Assembly: GCA_001708385.1 (NCBI GenBank)
Contig: CP012388.1
Span: 4,030,001 to 4,094,000, forward strand
Direction of reading: 5' to 3'
Length of the DNA: 64,000 bases
Source: Flavobacterium psychrophilum
GTDB taxonomy: Bacteria; Bacteroidota; Bacteroidia; Flavobacteriales; Flavobacteriaceae
Part shown: in pieces, positions 62,305-64,000 of the stretch
Numbering within the stretch: position 1 is the stretch's first letter
Layout of the letters: every line of letters begins with the position of its first letter
Program-made: the position numbers and the translations under genes
The notes under the pieces: model-generated
Databases searched by the model: none
What the model was told of the DNA's origin: nothing
The model's input: the letters and a program-made list of their open reading frames with translations, nothing else

Positions 62305-62769
62305 ATGGATTACCTACTATACGAACTTTCTGCCAACGCCAACTTTACTGTGTTTGAGTTTACAAGCTCCGGCAAAAACGGACGTATACGCAAAGCTATA
62401 AAATTCACGCAGACGCTAAACGGGAATGTCTACAACCTTGGCTTTGGCGATATTGTATTCAGCGATGAATCCACAATAGAAATTGACGATGACACCCTGA
62501 GCAACAATGGCGATCTTGAAAAGGTTATTGCGACCGTCGTACATTCCGTATACCTTTTTATCAAACATCATCCCGATGTGTATATTCTCTTCGGTAGCAG
62601 CAATAAAGCCAAGCTGCGCATGTACCGTATGTTTCTTTCACGAAACATTACCGAGATTTTAAAGTCGTTTACTGTTTATGGAGCCATACATAATGAAAAA
62701 GGGCAGCTTGTAAATGTACCTTTTGATTCTGCTGCTGACGTCGACGGGTATTTTGTATTTAGAAAATGA
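62305..62769 (+). CDS. DUF6934-like protein of unknown function
   Basis: 154 aa. It starts MDYLLYELSANANFTVFEFT and continues SSGKNGRIRKAIKFTQT, then YNLGFGD. This pattern (Y/F-x-F-x-S-x-G-x-x-G-x-I-x-K-x-V/I-x-F) is that of a Bacteroidota family of ~150-residue proteins that I recall as DUF6934. A middle helix (EKVIATVVHSVYLFIKHHPD), FGSSNKAKLRMYRMFLSRNI and a final VDGYFVFRK complete it. There is no signal peptide or membrane helix. The function is unknown, and members often turn up in accessory regions. It lies just downstream of the tRNA-like fragment. Confidence 0.72.
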   Translation: MDYLLYELSANANFTVFEFTSSGKNGRIRKAIKFTQTLNGNVYNLGFGDIVFSDESTIEIDDDTLSNNGDLEKVIATVVHSVYLFIKHHPDVYILFGSSNKAKLRMYRMFLSRNITEILKSFTVYGAIHNEKGQLVNVPFDSAADVDGYFVFRK

Positions 62770-62891
62770 TTTTGTTGAGCAAATCCATATCGGTAATCTT
62801 ACATAAGTCTTAAATTATATCTAATACTGCGATATATAATAACTATTACGGGTTTATATGTGATACATTTACGGCCTAAGCAACAACCCCT

Positions 62892-64000
62892 ATGTATGAT
62901 ATCCTCGAACAAAGCCGTATTGAAGAACTAAGAAAGTACGACATACTCGATACGCTTAGCGAAACTGAATATGAAGATATTACAAAGCTTGCATCCATTA
63001 TATGCAATGCTCCTATTGCGCTTATAAGCTTTGTAGATACCGACAGGCAATGGTTTAAATCGCGTCTCGGTTTGGGTTTACCCGAAACGCCCCGCGAATA
63101 TTCTTTTTGTTCTCATGCTATTATGGAACCTGATAAGATAATGATCGTGGAAGATTCACGTCTTGACGTGCGTTTTAAAGATAATCCCTACGTTACAGGA
63201 GATCCGGATATCGTTTTTTATGCGGGTATGCCGTTGGTAACCAGTAATGGTTATAGCTTAGGTACCGTCTGCGTAATTGACACTCAGCCCAGAGTACTAA
63301 CCGATATACAAATAGATGCTTTACAGTCGTTATCGCGACAGGTGATGACACTTCTGAATGCGAGAAAAGTCAATGCTGAGTTACTTGAAGCTAAAAAGCA
63401 GATGGAAGCTGATATGAAGCTTCGCAAAACTTTTACCGAAGAACTGGAACGCCAGGTTGAAGAACGCACCGAAAAGATTGCCGTACAGAATGCCGACCTT
63501 GAAAAAATGAATAAGGAGTTACAGGCATTTACGTATATCTCGAGCCACGATTTACAGGAACCATTACGCAAAATACAGTTTTTTATATCGCTACTAAAGG
63601 ATAAAGAAAACAACGGCTTTACCGATAATGCTGTAAATTACATGGACAAAATAGCGAAATCGTCTGAAAAGATGAGAATACTAATTGCCGACCTTCTTTC
63701 GTATTCGCGTGCCACAACATCAGAACGTTTGTTTGAGGAGCTGTCTTTTGAGCATATTATAGACGATATTATATCCGACCTATCGGAAGAGATAATAAAT
63801 AAGGATGCAACCATTACAGTGAAAAATTCGTGTAATGTAAAGGTTATCCCGTTCCAGTTTCACCAATTGGTGTATAATCTGGTGTCGAATGCACTTAAAT
63901 TTTCCAGGCCGGGCGTATTACCGGTTATTACAGTAGATTCCGGTTACCACGATGGTAATGCTACAGCAAATCCCGATCTCGACGCTTCTAAAAAATACTA
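62892..64000 (+). CDS. GAF-domain sensor histidine kinase (3' end beyond window)
   Basis: The frame from the ATG at 62892 stays open to the window end, showing 369 residues. Residues ~15-165 form a GAF domain with the common opening RIEELRKYDILDT and ...PIALISFVDTDRQWFKSRLG, PREYSFCSHAI and FYAGMPLVTSNGYSLGTVCV. A coiled coil (~165-215, ERQVEERTEKIAVQNADLEK) follows. A HisKA domain then holds the phospho-acceptor in YISSHDLQEPLRKIQFF (His ~ residue 219), and the ATPase part begins with the N-box FHQLVYNLVSNALKFSRPG. There is no transmembrane segment, so it should be cytosolic. The ligand is unknown, and the partner regulator is not in view. Confidence 0.9.
   Translation, partial: MYDILEQSRIEELRKYDILDTLSETEYEDITKLASIICNAPIALISFVDTDRQWFKSRLGLGLPETPREYSFCSHAIMEPDKIMIVEDSRLDVRFKDNPYVTGDPDIVFYAGMPLVTSNGYSLGTVCVIDTQPRVLTDIQIDALQSLSRQVMTLLNARKVNAELLEAKKQMEADMKLRKTFTEELERQVEERTEKIAVQNADLEKMNKELQAFTYISSHDLQEPLRKIQFFISLLKDKENNGFTDNAVNYMDKIAKSSEKMRILIADLLSYSRATTSERLFEELSFEHIIDDIISDLSEEIINKDATITVKNSCNVKVIPFQFHQLVYNLVSNALKFSRPGVLPVITVDSGYHDGNATANPDLDASKKY

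Overview
The window comes from a Bacteroidota genome, most likely family Flavobacteriaceae and probably Flavobacterium or a close relative. Four things support this. Three very large secreted proteins end in type IX secretion (T9SS) type-B gliding-motility C-terminal domains, and another secreted enzyme ends in a T9SS type-A domain. A PorP/SprF-family outer-membrane protein is present. Promoters repeatedly match the Bacteroidota -7 element TAnnTTTG. Rho carries a long disordered insertion. No ribosomal RNA gene or complete tRNA gene was seen.

Layout. Positions 1-3765 hold the end of polyphosphate kinase, an outer-membrane protein, a pseudouridine synthase, a thiolase and a small coiled-coil protein. 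Positions 3825-29409 are the surface-protein region. It has two paralogous giant adhesin-like proteins on the minus strand (2659 and 1988 aa), a membrane TPR/HTH regulator, and a divergent 2595-aa SprB-like protein followed 17 nt later by a SprF-like protein. Positions 29455-37926 hold a sugar kinase, a di-heme cytochrome c peroxidase, a PhoX-like T9SS substrate, a leucine-rich-repeat protein, an Smr-domain protein and a lipoprotein. Positions 38034-56704 are mostly housekeeping: cysteine desulfurase, an OmpW-like protein, lpdA, an ABC exporter, truA, a phosphoesterase, rho, a bestrophin-like protein, xth and an SDR enzyme. Several small or unknown genes and two repeat-rich intergenic stretches lie among them.

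The most interesting segment is 56984-60057. This AT-rich two-gene operon sits between an SDR gene and the 3' end of recG. The first gene encodes a NACHT-type STAND NTPase with an unrecognised N-terminal domain and a pentapeptide-like C-terminal region. The second overlaps it by ATGA and encodes a divergent RelA/SpoT-type nucleotidyltransferase that lacks the usual YRSLH acceptor-site motif. I read it as a candidate anti-phage defence module in which the NACHT protein is the sensor and the nucleotide pyrophosphotransferase-like protein the effector. I cannot tie it to a characterised system. Downstream are recG, a tRNA-like 3' fragment, a DUF6934-like gene and the start of a GAF-domain sensor histidine kinase cut by the window end.

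Transcription units are clearly marked by strong hairpin terminators, many of them bidirectional between convergent genes. Three RNA-modification or sulfur-transfer genes (an RsuA/RluE-type synthase, truA and a cysteine desulfurase) have a -7 element so close to the ATG that they may be transcribed without a leader.
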